This document shows positions 16,287 through 24,329 of a stretch of DNA of 28,293 nucleotides, in pieces. Source of the DNA: DASZHC01 sp035938215 (GTDB lineage: Bacteria > Verrucomicrobiota > Verrucomicrobiia > Chthoniobacterales > JAFAMB01); contig DASZHC010000285.1 in NCBI GenBank assembly GCA_035938215.1, positions 1-28,293 of the forward strand, in the 5' to 3' direction. Positions within the stretch are counted from its first letter, which is position 1, and the number at the start of each line of letters is the position of its first letter. Under the pieces are notes generated by a model, which saw only the letters and a program-made list of their open reading frames with translations, had not been told where the DNA came from and searched no databases. A program made the translations under genes and the position numbers.

Positions 16287-16877
16287 TCAATCGGCGGGCA
16301 TCAAGAAATGTTCCCAATCCGCGACGTTATGAGCATTGCGGATAAAATAGGTCACCGGCAGCTCTCTGGGAGTTTGTGGTCTTTTTTTGAGCTGCAGCCC
16401 AACCTCTTCGGGCAGGCGATTCCCTTTCAGACTGTTAACTCGCTTATCAGCAAGAACGCAGTTCTCCCACGATGTTATCCCTCCGCGCGACCGCGGAACA
16501 ATGTGATCGATATTCCCTTCGTTCGGAGCAAGTTTCTTTCCCGTATATTGACAGCGTCCGCCGTCCCGTTCCCAGATTCCTTTCGCAGACAGTTTTGGGC
16601 GTCGCCTCGGCACCTTGCTGTAGCGTGCCAGCACAAGAACGGTGGGAATTCTAACCAAACCACGCACGGTGCGCACCGCATAGTCCTCGTCACGGACTGG
16701 AAGAGCAATCCAGTCGTGCCATCGGACTGGCCGCATATCTCCAACTCCAAGCATGTCAAGCGCTGTCGCATTGCCATTTGCCATCATGCAAAAAGCCTGG
16801 GCAGGCGTTTTGACGTCTATCGCCTGCCAATTTCGATTCAGCACGAGAACAGTTGATTTGTGCAAGACATCATTCAT
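16287..16877 (-). CDS. HNH nuclease-domain protein
   Basis: 196 residues. A N-terminal region of about 95 residues (VLVLNRNWQAIDVKTPAQA) typical of this HNH group precedes the nuclease fold: RDGGRCQYTGKKL, then GNIDHIVPRSRGG (Asp-His of the HNH core), SWENCVLADKRVNSLKGNR (the two Asn positions). Only one Cys is present in CQYTG, which I recall as normal for this subfamily. Members are annotated as HNH endonucleases; their target (phage, repair or recombination) is unknown. The frame also opens at TTG 16919, but ATG 16877 gives the family start MNDVLHKSTVLVLNRNW. It is divergent from the PHP gene, with 79 bp between the starts. Confidence 0.88.
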   Translation of the reverse strand: MNDVLHKSTVLVLNRNWQAIDVKTPAQAFCMMANGNATALDMLGVGDMRPVRWHDWIALPVRDEDYAVRTVRGLVRIPTVLVLARYSKVPRRRPKLSAKGIWERDGGRCQYTGKKLAPNEGNIDHIVPRSRGGITSWENCVLADKRVNSLKGNRLPEEVGLQLKKRPQTPRELPVTYFIRNAHNVADWEHFLMPAD

Positions 16878-16956
16878 ACGTCTTCGAATCAGTCGTACTG
16901 GCAGAAAAACGTTGAACAAATGACCTAAAAGAAGCTTTTCGTCCAGCAGAGAAAGA

Positions 16957-17733
16957 ATGAATCCGATTTGTGATTACCACACGCACCCTCAGGGTCATGA
17001 GGTCCGCCCCTACACGATTGAGTTGCTACGACCCTGGATCGAACGATGCCGCGCGAGGGGAATTCGAAGCATTGCATTCACGGACCACGACAGGTACCTG
17101 GCAGGCGTTGACTTCGGCGTACTTGATTCCCTGCGCGGACAATTCGCTGATGTTGAGATCCTGGCTGGAATCGAACTGGATAACGATCCCGCAAGTTCCG
17201 CCAGCGGCCTGCGATGGGTCGAGGCCAATTGGGATCGGCTCGATTTCGTTCTGGGATCGGTGCATTTCTTTGCCGGCGAGACTGAAATGCTTGATCGGGT
17301 CGGCAAGCTGGAACAGTTCGAGTCGCGCGGTTTGTCAGGCGCATTCGAACAATACGTCGTGGAATTGGAGAAACTCATTTCCAGGGGCCACATCGATTGC
17401 CTGGCTCACCTGGATCTTGTTAAGATCCATGGATTGCGGCCACAGGACTACGATCCGGCCGAGTTCTTTCTACCGATCCTTCAACTGGCAAAAAAGGCGG
17501 GACTCGCAATCGAAGCCAGCACCGCAGGCTGGCGAAAACCTGTTGGAGAGCAATATCCTCACGCCTCGATCTTGAGGGCGGCGGTTGAACTCGATATACC
17601 GGTAACGACCGCCTCAGATGCCCACTCCTATGCGCAGGTAGCCGAAAATTACGATCGGCTGGCCGAATTGCTGCAATCGGGTGGTGTAACTCAACAAGTT
17701 ACATTTCACGCGCACAATTGGAAATATGTGTAG
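16957..17733 (+). CDS. PHP-domain phosphoesterase, histidinol-phosphatase-like
   Basis: 258 residues, one PHP domain of the HisJ/YcdX style. The metal motifs are in order: DYHTH (His8, His10), FTDHD (Asp43-His44), GIELDND, LGSVHFF, CLAHLDLVK and the closing TASDAHSYAQV. These bind a trinuclear metal site that hydrolyses phosphomonoesters. HisJ-type histidinol phosphate phosphatase is the nearest known role, but no his genes are nearby, so the substrate stays open. ATG 16957 is preceded by a purine stretch AGAGAAAGA. The stop TAG (17731-17733) is the first triplet of a decayed repeat element. Confidence 0.85.
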   Translation: MNPICDYHTHPQGHEVRPYTIELLRPWIERCRARGIRSIAFTDHDRYLAGVDFGVLDSLRGQFADVEILAGIELDNDPASSASGLRWVEANWDRLDFVLGSVHFFAGETEMLDRVGKLEQFESRGLSGAFEQYVVELEKLISRGHIDCLAHLDLVKIHGLRPQDYDPAEFFLPILQLAKKAGLAIEASTAGWRKPVGEQYPHASILRAAVELDIPVTTASDAHSYAQVAENYDRLAELLQSGGVTQQVTFHAHNWKYV

Positions 17734-17828
17734 TGTCCTGTCCCCGAAATAGCATGCCTTTCGCCGCAGGTCAGTTGGCTGTTTTTCAAGACGCGAGCGA
17801 CGAGCATCCCGCCCCATTTTTATTGAAT
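17731..17828 (+). repeat. decayed relative of the 278-bp MITE-like element
   Basis: The core 17769-17800 matches 25457-25488 with one mismatch in 32 nt (TCAGTTGGCTGTTTTTCAAG within it). It is preceded by TAGTGTCCTGTC, which resembles the TAGTGCACTGTC terminus, and followed by CGACGAGCA and CCCCATTTT, parts that also occur, rearranged, in the full element. No second terminus was found. The rest of the spacer up to murI (17829-17986) holds a short open stretch MPKNYDEVFKLAKPWKWL with no supported gene. Confidence 0.65.
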
Positions 17829-17960
17829 GCCATGCCGAAGAACTACGATGAAGTCTTCAAGCTGGCCAAGCCGTGGAAATGGTTGTGTAGGGCGGAAAGA
17901 CCTTCAAGCGGACTCCCCAAATCAGAAGCTGCAATTTCCCTGGCTTTTCTTAGCTTCGCC

Positions 17961-17980
17961 GCGCTGTGTCTCTGTGGTGA
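17961..17980 (+). repeat. short GCGCTGTG-CTC-GTGGTGA repeat
   Basis: GCGCTGTGTCTCTGTGGTGA matches 20161-20180 with two mismatches and, inverted, most of 19966-19985. This short sequence type is often seen scattered between genes in many phyla. Here it lies just behind the murI stop. Confidence 0.6.
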
Positions 17981-17986
17981 TGGCCC

Positions 17987-18832
17987 TCACTTTTGCGCCG
18001 GTTCCAGCAATGTCACACCCTGAACAATCCGAGTTTCCACAGAACTGATTTGCAACTGCAGTACGCGTTCGGCAGTTGGAAGAAAGGAATTTGAGCTGTC
18101 TGTAAGGGCTACATCCAGGCGGCCAGCCGTTTGCTTTAAGCTTTTAAGTCCACGCTCCAACAATGTCTGCTTAACCGCAACGGCGCAATTCTTCGCAGAA
18201 TCGACGAGCCGAATTCCAGGACCGGCAACTTCCTGAATAAGGCCCGCCAACAATGGGTAGTGGGTACAACCCAACACAAGTGTGTCAATACCGGTCGCAA
18301 TTAGCGGATCGAGATAACGGCGCAAAATCTCTTTCGTAATTTCTTCTTCCAACCAGGCTTCTTCCACCAGCGGAACCAGCAGAGGGCACGCCCGGCTGGT
18401 GACGCGAATGTTGGGATTGAGGGCGCGGATCGTGCGTTCGTACGCCTCGCTTTGAATCGTCGATTTTGTTCCAATCACACCAACATTTCCTATACGCGTT
18501 TCTTTGACGGCGGCGCGCGCACCCGGCGCAATCACGCCTACCACGGGAACCTTAAGCAACTCCTGCAATCGCGGCACGGCAAGGGAGGAGGCGGTGTTGC
18601 ACGCCACCACAATCATCTTTGCGCCTTCGGCAAGTAACAGCCCGCTGATCTCGATGCTATAACGCTCAATTGTTTGACGGCTCTTGCCGCCATACGGCAA
18701 TCGAGCGGTGTCTCCAATGTAGAATATGTCTTCGTGGGGCAACAAATCTCTTAGAGCTCGAACGACAGTAAGACCGCCGGTTCCGGAATCGAACACGCCA
18801 ATCGGCTGGAGCAATAACTCACTTTTGTCCAT
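17987..18832 (-). CDS. murI: glutamate racemase
   Basis: 281 residues from ATG 18832. It converts L- to D-glutamate for peptidoglycan in the cytoplasm. The active site is complete: IGVFDSGTGGLTV (Asp14, Ser15), YIGDTARLPYG, VVACNTASS (Cys78) and LVLGCTHYPLL (Cys189, His191), the two-cysteine acid/base pair. The gene overlaps the amidase by 14 nt. The frame also opens at ATG 18853, which has GAGG four bases upstream and adds FILSLK; either start is possible. Placement after a cell-wall amidase suits a cell-wall operon. Confidence 0.95.
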   Translation of the reverse strand: MDKSELLLQPIGVFDSGTGGLTVVRALRDLLPHEDIFYIGDTARLPYGGKSRQTIERYSIEISGLLLAEGAKMIVVACNTASSLAVPRLQELLKVPVVGVIAPGARAAVKETRIGNVGVIGTKSTIQSEAYERTIRALNPNIRVTSRACPLLVPLVEEAWLEEEITKEILRRYLDPLIATGIDTLVLGCTHYPLLAGLIQEVAGPGIRLVDSAKNCAVAVKQTLLERGLKSLKQTAGRLDVALTDSSNSFLPTAERVLQLQISSVETRIVQGVTLLEPAQK

Positions 18833-19916
18833 CTTCAGGGAGAGTATAAACATTCGGCCTCAAAGGATCCCAGACTGAAGCTCCGCCGTCGGGCGCAGTT
18901 TGCTTAGGATAGCCACCGCGCTTCACCATCAGTTCTTCTGATGCCGCGCTCTTTCGCAGGGCCCGATTGTACGAGGTAACTCCCTGCACTATCGCTTGGG
19001 CCAAGATTTGGCGGTACACAGGGGTCGCGACACGCACTTGATCCTGGGCATTCGATAGAAAGCCTCCTTCAAGCAATACTCCCGGAATATTAATATCCCG
19101 TAGTACAATAAATCGGGCCCGTTTGATTCCACGATCGTTAACTCCCAGTTTAGTGATCAGAGCCGTATGCATTGCAGTTGCCAAGGCGATATTTTCAGCA
19201 TCGCGCATGTTCCCCAGACACGGCTGAAAGTCAGCTAGACTCATAATCGTATCGTTTGTCGAGGGAACTCCCCGCGGCGCCAGGCTGTAAGTCTCTATTC
19301 CGGCTGCATCTTCGCGCGCTCCTGAATTGAAATGTACGCTGACAAAGATCGACTTGGGTTGGCGGTTCGCAAACGCCGCACGGTCTTCGAGCGGAACGAA
19401 GACATCCGCCGACCGCGTAAGACGGACATTATAACCAGCCTGAAGCAACAGATCCCGAGCACGCAAAACCACATCCAGCGCGAAGTCCTTTTCATTTCCC
19501 AACAAGCCCCGCGCACCTTGATCAAAGCCACCATGCCCAGCGTCCAGGACAACGGTGCGAACCGGTGCGCCCGAAATCTTAGCGGGACGTAAAACTGGTT
19601 CGACGAGCTTACTAAGGTCCATTCGGGACATTAGAATTCTATCGTCAACCCTAATGATCGGAAAACTGAGAATGAACTTCAGGCCGTTAAGGTAGAGGTC
19701 CCGTGAATTGACTTCGCCCTGCATGCGCAAAGTTGCTCCCATGAGATTCACGGCATCGTTCGAATAGTCAGCCCCCGTGAAACTGTAGAATTTTGCTACG
19801 TCTTCGACCGGAACGTAATCGTGTCCGTCGTATTTGATTAACGTCCAGTCAAAAGCGAGTGCCCGGCACGCAAATAAAAGAAGCATCGCAATGCATACCC
19901 GACCAGCGCGCGTCAC
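18819..19916 (-). CDS. N-acetylmuramoyl-L-alanine amidase, Amidase_3 family
   Basis: About 365 residues from GTG 19916. A signal peptide (VCIAMLLLFACRALA) is followed by an N-terminal domain (FDWTLIKYDGHDYVPVEDVAK, about 22-115) like the copper-amine-oxidase-like or SLH-type domains found before amidases, and then the AmiC-type catalytic domain. Zinc ligands are visible as VVLDAGHGG (His128), GNEKDFAL (Glu142) and SVHFNSG (His195), with catalytic Glu283 in LLEGGFLSN. It cleaves the bond between MurNAc and the stem peptide in the periplasm. The frame is open to 20129, but that upstream part runs through repeat sequence and has no signal peptide at its start, so the later GTG is chosen. It overlaps murI. 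Confidence 0.9.
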   Translation of the reverse strand: MTRAGRVCIAMLLLFACRALAFDWTLIKYDGHDYVPVEDVAKFYSFTGADYSNDAVNLMGATLRMQGEVNSRDLYLNGLKFILSFPIIRVDDRILMSRMDLSKLVEPVLRPAKISGAPVRTVVLDAGHGGFDQGARGLLGNEKDFALDVVLRARDLLLQAGYNVRLTRSADVFVPLEDRAAFANRQPKSIFVSVHFNSGAREDAAGIETYSLAPRGVPSTNDTIMSLADFQPCLGNMRDAENIALATAMHTALITKLGVNDRGIKRARFIVLRDINIPGVLLEGGFLSNAQDQVRVATPVYRQILAQAIVQGVTSYNRALRKSAASEELMVKRGGYPKQTAPDGGASVWDPLRPNVYTLPEDGQK

Positions 19917-20225
19917 GAGTGGGACAATGCGTACGTGGGCAGACGTTGGCAAGGAAAAAGGGGATTCACCACAGAGGCACGAAGCAGGGTTGGAAACACG
20001 GCAAATGGGCACACGCTTGTGGAACGTTCCTCTGTCCCAGCGGAAGTTCCCGGGCGTGCAGCATTTTTCGGATTGCTTCAAGATTTGTTCCCTGAGCAGA
20101 CGGACGCTGATCTTCCTGAAAGTCCGCACAGGGGTTCAAACTAAATTTCTGAATTCCTTCGCGCTGTGCCTCCGTGGTGAAAATCTCTTTCAAAGGCGCC
20201 TAGCGAGACTCTCCGCCGGCGCCAT
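19917..20225. other. 309-bp gap between amidase and rsmE with inverted short repeats
   Basis: No gene is supported here. An inverted pair of the GTGGTGA-type repeat stands at 19966-19985 (TTCACCACAGAGGCACGAAG) and 20161-20180 and encloses about 175 bp of sequence I cannot name. Just before rsmE's stop on the minus strand side, GGCGCC at both ends of a short stretch (about 20197-20223) can pair and may stop transcription weakly. Confidence 0.5.
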
Positions 20226-21008
20226 TCAACGAGCTTCCTTTTCGATCAGCGCATCCGGCCCTTGCAGTTCGTACGCAAGTACGCTCAAACTATACAGAGC
20301 TGCGGTCTCAGTCCGTAATACGATCGGACCAAGGCTAATCGGAATGCACCCGGCGCTACGCGCCGATGACGCCTCCGCGGGTGTGAAATCTCCTTCTGGA
20401 CCAATCAAAATTAACGCGGATTTAGGTCGCCTCCCGTGGTGCTCGCGGAAATCGTTTAGCGTGCCTTTGAAACTTCGGGTATCACCCTGCAAAGAAGCGA
20501 TTAGCGGCAGCTCATAGCGATCAAACTCAGAAAAAAACTGTTTGGGAGTAATCGGTTCCAGCAATTCGGGAAGCTGGTTTTGCCCGCATTGCCTCGCTGC
20601 TTCAATTACGACCTGTTGCCACTTTTCCCTTTTCTTCTGCGCTTCGTCCTGAGCGAGATGGACAACCGTTCGTTCGGACAAAAGAGGAACGATCCTGGCA
20701 ACGCCCAGTTCAGTAGCCTTCTGGACAATGAGATCCATATGCCTTCCCTTAGGGACGGCCTGTGCGAGCGTGACGGAGCATCGCAAAGGCTCCGTCTTCG
20801 CGGATTGAAGGTGCCTCAGGCGAACAGCGCTTTTGCCAATCTCGGTGATTTCAGCGGTAGCCTCAAAACCACGCCCATTGAAAACCACGACCCTGGATCC
20901 GATGCCGAGCCGCAAAACGTTGACGCAATGATGCGCCTCGCTTCCTTCCAACGCCAAGCGATTCAGGACCCACCGGCCCTCTGGAATATAAAACCGATGC
21001 GTACTCAC
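20226..21008 (-). CDS. rsmE: 16S rRNA (uracil-1498-N3)-methyltransferase
   Basis: 260 residues. RsmE methylates U1498 of 16S rRNA using SAM and is a SPOUT (knotted) enzyme. It has an N-terminal PUA-like part (HRFYIPEG, EAHHCVNVLRLGIGS), the conserved AVPKGRHMDLIVQKATELGV, EAARQCGQNQLP, and the knot motifs LILIGPEGDFTPAEA and LGPIVLRTETA. The start is GTG 21008, which lies inside the 3' part of a dispersed repeat; ATG at 21010 is out of frame and stops at once. dnaJ ends 30 nt upstream. Its co-occurrence with dnaJ and grpE is common in several phyla. Confidence 0.95.
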   Translation of the reverse strand: MSTHRFYIPEGRWVLNRLALEGSEAHHCVNVLRLGIGSRVVVFNGRGFEATAEITEIGKSAVRLRHLQSAKTEPLRCSVTLAQAVPKGRHMDLIVQKATELGVARIVPLLSERTVVHLAQDEAQKKREKWQQVVIEAARQCGQNQLPELLEPITPKQFFSEFDRYELPLIASLQGDTRSFKGTLNDFREHHGRRPKSALILIGPEGDFTPAEASSARSAGCIPISLGPIVLRTETAALYSLSVLAYELQGPDALIEKEAR

Positions 21009-21041
21009 ATCCGCAACCAGTTTTGCTTTTCAAGGATTCTA
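21008..21041 (-). repeat. GCTTTTCAAGGATTCTA-family repeat bridging dnaJ and rsmE
   Basis: The 22 nt at 21020-21041 are identical to both arms at 16114-16135 and 16197-16218. With the flank to 21009 the match to 16185-16218 is 31-32 of 34 positions. Read on the minus strand it starts with the TAG stop of dnaJ and ends at the GTG start of rsmE, so it fills the junction exactly. Confidence 0.85.
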
Positions 21042-22190
21042 CCGGAAAAAGTCCTTTGCTTTTTCAAAGAAACTCTTGTGCATCGGACTATTGTCTTCTC
21101 CACACAAGGCCGCAAACTCCTCGAGTTTGCGCCGCTGTTCGGCGTTCAACTTCGATGGCACTTCCACGATAACTCTGATGCGCAGGTCTCCGCGAACCTT
21201 GGTGTCCATATTCTGCACTCCATGGCCGCGAAGGCGCAGTTCCGTTCCGCTTTGCGTCCCGGCCGGGATTTTCAACAACGCGTGCCCTTGGAGGGTCGGA
21301 ACCTTCACTTCACCTCCCAACGCTGCCGTCGAAAATGAAATCGGAACATCGCAGTAGAGATCGTCATCTTCCCGAGTAAAAATTTCATGTTCGCGCACGT
21401 GGATAACCACATACAGATCTCCGGAAGGGCCGCCTCGGATGCCTGCTTCTCCATTTCGCAAAGAACGAACTCGCGCGCCATCATCGATTCCGGCCGGTAT
21501 CTTCATTCTAATTCGGGTCCGCTTTTCCTTCCGGCCGTCTCCTCCGCATTCTCGACAAGGCCGCTCAATCACCTGTCCAGTTCCTCTGCATCGCGGACAG
21601 GTTTGGGAGACCTGAAAAAACCCGCGCGACGAAATGACCTGTCCGCGACCCTGGCAAGTTGGACAGTTCATGGCTCGGGAACCTGATTCTGCCCCGGAGC
21701 CGCCGCAATGCGCACAGGTCTCGTGCTTTAAAATCTCTATCTCTCTATCGGCGCCAAACGCCGCTTCTTCCAAGCTGATTTGCAGATCGTACCGGAGATC
21801 AGAACCGCGTTGCCGCCCGCTTCTGTCGCGCGAAGCAGCGGCCGAACCAAAAATCTGATCAAAGATTCCGCCACCACCTTCGCCCCCCATCCCGAACACC
21901 TCGCGGAAAATGTCAAACGGATCATGGAATCCTCCGGCGCCCGGACGCCCGGGAGCTCCTGCACCAAACGCCGCATGCCCAAATTGGTCATAGGCAGCTC
22001 GCTTATTCTCGTCCATGAGAACTTCATAGGCCTCTCCAAGCTCCTTAAACTTCTCTTCGGCTCCCGAGTCCCCAGGATTTTTGTCGGGATGATACTTGAC
22101 CGCGAGCTTGCGATAGACCCTCTTTATTTCCTCCGAGCTCGCATTGCGCCCTACTCCCAGTACTTCATAGTAATCTCGTTTCGTAGCCAT
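21039..22190 (-). CDS. dnaJ: chaperone DnaJ (Hsp40)
   Basis: 383 residues, full-length type I DnaJ. J domain with HPD (34-36, KYHPDKNPG), Gly/Phe-rich linker (GAPGRPGAGGFHDPFD, about 75-110), four zinc repeats CAHCGGSG, CPTCQGRG, CPRCRGTG and CRECGGDG (about 155-215), then two beta-barrel substrate-binding domains and a C-terminal dimerisation helix. It delivers unfolded clients to DnaK and stimulates its ATPase. grpE lies 7 nt upstream; dnaK itself is not in the window. No CIRCE operator is visible. Confidence 0.97.
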   Translation of the reverse strand: MATKRDYYEVLGVGRNASSEEIKRVYRKLAVKYHPDKNPGDSGAEEKFKELGEAYEVLMDENKRAAYDQFGHAAFGAGAPGRPGAGGFHDPFDIFREVFGMGGEGGGGIFDQIFGSAAASRDRSGRQRGSDLRYDLQISLEEAAFGADREIEILKHETCAHCGGSGAESGSRAMNCPTCQGRGQVISSRGFFQVSQTCPRCRGTGQVIERPCRECGGDGRKEKRTRIRMKIPAGIDDGARVRSLRNGEAGIRGGPSGDLYVVIHVREHEIFTREDDDLYCDVPISFSTAALGGEVKVPTLQGHALLKIPAGTQSGTELRLRGHGVQNMDTKVRGDLRIRVIVEVPSKLNAEQRRKLEEFAALCGEDNSPMHKSFFEKAKDFFR

Positions 22191-22197
22191 TCATTCT

Positions 22198-22887
22198 CTA
22201 TGTCGCGGAGCCGGCTTTTGCCGAGTCCTTACCGACTGTCACTCCCTTGGAAACCACCACATTGGCTGGCCGAATCAATCGATCCTTTAAGCGATACCCC
22301 TTCCTGACCTGGCGAATCACGTGACCTTCCTCGACTTCCGCGCTCTCCTCCTGCGCAATCGCTTCGTGAATGTTTGGATTGAACGGTTGGCCAGTCGCAT
22401 CAATGGTTTCAATTCCGCATCCAGTCAAAAAATCCTGGAGCTGCCTGGAAACTATTGACATACCATCAACCACCGCGGCGTGACCACCAGTTGCCTTGGC
22501 AGCTTGCAGGCCAAGTTCAAAATTGTCGAGTACCGGAATCAAGCGCTCCAAAAAACTTGCGTTTGCAAACCGGATTGCATCATCTTTTTCACGAGCCATA
22601 CGTTTGCGATAGTTGTCGAGATCGGCGACGGAGCGAAGCGCTATTTCCTTGTACTTGTCTCGTTCGGCTTTTAATTGCAGCATTTGGTCTTGGATAGAGT
22701 CTGTTTCCCGAGACGCCGAATCGGCGCGCTCCATTTTGGCACGGTCCGAAACTGGCAGCGTCTCCGCGTTCCTCATATCGGATGAACTCTCCGACACTGA
22801 AGCGGATTTTGCTGTCGGCTCATTCGTATTCGGACCGCTTCCAGACCTCTCTAATTCAAGCTTTTCTTGTTCCTTTGCCTCACTCAT
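22198..22887 (-). CDS. grpE: nucleotide exchange factor GrpE
   Basis: 229 residues. A charged disordered N-terminus (about 1-60) is followed by the long dimer-forming coiled coil with LKAERDKYKEIALRSVADLDNYRKR, then LIPVLDNFELGL, GMSIVSRQLQDFL and the beta domain QPFNPNIHEAIAQEE and VIRQVRKGYRLKDRLIRPANVVVSKG. It releases ADP from DnaK. ATG 22887 overlaps the stop of the phosphatase gene (ATGA), so its translation is coupled to that gene. Confidence 0.96.
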   Translation of the reverse strand: MSEAKEQEKLELERSGSGPNTNEPTAKSASVSESSSDMRNAETLPVSDRAKMERADSASRETDSIQDQMLQLKAERDKYKEIALRSVADLDNYRKRMAREKDDAIRFANASFLERLIPVLDNFELGLQAAKATGGHAAVVDGMSIVSRQLQDFLTGCGIETIDATGQPFNPNIHEAIAQEESAEVEEGHVIRQVRKGYRLKDRLIRPANVVVSKGVTVGKDSAKAGSAT

Positions 22888-24320
22888 AACTTCCGAATTG
22901 CAATCAGTGTAATATCATCGTTCTGATGATGGCCGCCCACGAATGATTTTAGGTCGCTCGTTACGCGGCTTAAAATCGCGGGCGCTCCGTTTGGCGAGCT
23001 GGCCTGAACGGCCTCGATCAGCTTCGATATCCCAAATTCTAATCCATCAACGTCCAACGCTTCGGTCACCCCGTCGGTGTACAATATCAGACAGTCACCG
23101 GCTTCCAGGCGGACTCTGAAGTCGCTGGTTACCCTATTGAAAACGCTTCCACTGTCAATTCCGAGCGCCATACCGGGCGGGTTGATTCTGGTCACCGACT
23201 GATCCGATGCTCGAAAGTGCAACGGCGCGTCGTGGCCGGCACGCGCGAGCACAAGTTCGTCGCTCCCTTTTTGCGCAATCAGGTAAGCCATACTGATGAA
23301 CATGTCTTCTCTTATGTCGGGATAGACCTGTCGATTTACCTCATGAAGCACCGTCGCCGCGGATTGACTCGAGCGAGCCACCGAGCGCAAAACGCTACGG
23401 CACATCGCCATGATCAGAGAGGCTGCGACCCCTTTGCCCGAAACGTCGGCAATTGCTATCCCGATTCGGTCCCCGCCGAGCGGGATATAATCGTAGTAAT
23501 CACCGCTTACCTGGCTTGCCGGAATGTTTAGACCGGCGATCTCAAACCCATCGATAGCCGGAGCAGTATTGGGCAACAAAATCCGCTGTATGTCATGCGC
23601 AACCTCCAGATCTCGGTCGATTCGCCTCTTATCGCCAGCCTCCGAATAAACCACGGCGTTGTAGAGCGCAAAAGCGGATTGCTCTACGATGGATTGGAAA
23701 ACCACGAAATCCGATGCAGAAAAAGGAGCGCTCATCGGGCCGTTTGCCACAGCAAGAACCCCCAGGTTCTGGTTGGCATATACGAGGGGGCCAATCATAA
23801 TCGAATCCAATTCAAGAGCGGAATGACGAAGGCCTTCCAGCCTAGGATCCGAATCCTTGCTTGAGAGAAAGAGTGGCTCTCTCCTCTCCCAGACCGCCCC
23901 AAGCAAACCCTCTCCAGACTTCACCGTATGAAGCCGGACATAGCTTTCCAAAGCAACAGGCGAATTCAAACTCTGTTGTGAGATGCTCTGCGGAATATCT
24001 ACAAGAGGAGGGCAACTCTTTGAAATAAAGCTCGGAACAAGCAATTTCCCCGTCCGGTCGACGAGATACAGCGCTCCTCCATGAGCATCAATGATCCGCG
24101 TTGCTCCTTCAACTATCAGTCGGTAAAGATCCGAAGATCTCAGGTCCCCGGAAAATGCTTCCCCCAATCCATGAAGAAAGTCGAAAACACGGTTCTCCTG
24201 AGCCTGCAATTCCTCTCTTTCGCGCTTAAGTTCCTCAATCAGCTTGCGCTGCTTACGAACCACCGCCAGAAGGGCAACGACACCGGCGGCCAGTAGTCCT
24301 ATGATCAAAGAGGACCACAT
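22884..24320 (-). CDS. membrane-anchored GAF-PP2C (SpoIIE/RsbU-type) serine phosphatase
   Basis: 478 residues. An N-terminal TM helix (about 5-21) is followed by a coiled coil (RKQRKLIEELKREREELQ), a GAF sensor domain (about 60-215) and a SpoIIE-type PP2C domain (about 240-477). Metal-binding motifs are present: SGDYYDYI, IAIADVSGKGVAASL, LARAGHDAPLH, ILYTDGVTEA and NDDITLIAI. Such phosphatases dephosphorylate anti-sigma-factor antagonists, which the preceding STAS gene encodes 9 nt upstream. The signal bound by the GAF domain cannot be told. It is coupled by a 4-nt overlap to grpE. Confidence 0.93.
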   Translation of the reverse strand: MWSSLIIGLLAAGVVALLAVVRKQRKLIEELKREREELQAQENRVFDFLHGLGEAFSGDLRSSDLYRLIVEGATRIIDAHGGALYLVDRTGKLLVPSFISKSCPPLVDIPQSISQQSLNSPVALESYVRLHTVKSGEGLLGAVWERREPLFLSSKDSDPRLEGLRHSALELDSIMIGPLVYANQNLGVLAVANGPMSAPFSASDFVVFQSIVEQSAFALYNAVVYSEAGDKRRIDRDLEVAHDIQRILLPNTAPAIDGFEIAGLNIPASQVSGDYYDYIPLGGDRIGIAIADVSGKGVAASLIMAMCRSVLRSVARSSQSAATVLHEVNRQVYPDIREDMFISMAYLIAQKGSDELVLARAGHDAPLHFRASDQSVTRINPPGMALGIDSGSVFNRVTSDFRVRLEAGDCLILYTDGVTEALDVDGLEFGISKLIEAVQASSPNGAPAILSRVTSDLKSFVGGHHQNDDITLIAIRKL

Positions 24321-24329
24321 TGAGATATG

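Noticed and set aside
16308..16856. 182-codon plus-strand frame
   Set aside because: Antisense to the HNH gene, whose NIDHIVPRSRGG core is unmistakable.
17718..18023. 101-codon frame between the PHP and murI genes
   Set aside because: It begins in the PHP end, crosses the decayed element and a short repeat and runs into murI antisense. The inner MPKNYDEVFKLAKPWKWL stretch could be a gene remnant but is too short to support.
19834..20517. 227-codon plus-strand frame across the amidase-rsmE gap
   Set aside because: It starts and ends antisense to two real genes and crosses two short repeats; no domain is seen.
22191..22197. CIRCE heat-shock operator near grpE/dnaJ
   Set aside because: No TTAGCACTC/GAGTGCTAA pair is seen upstream of the STAS gene, in the coupled junctions, or before dnaJ.
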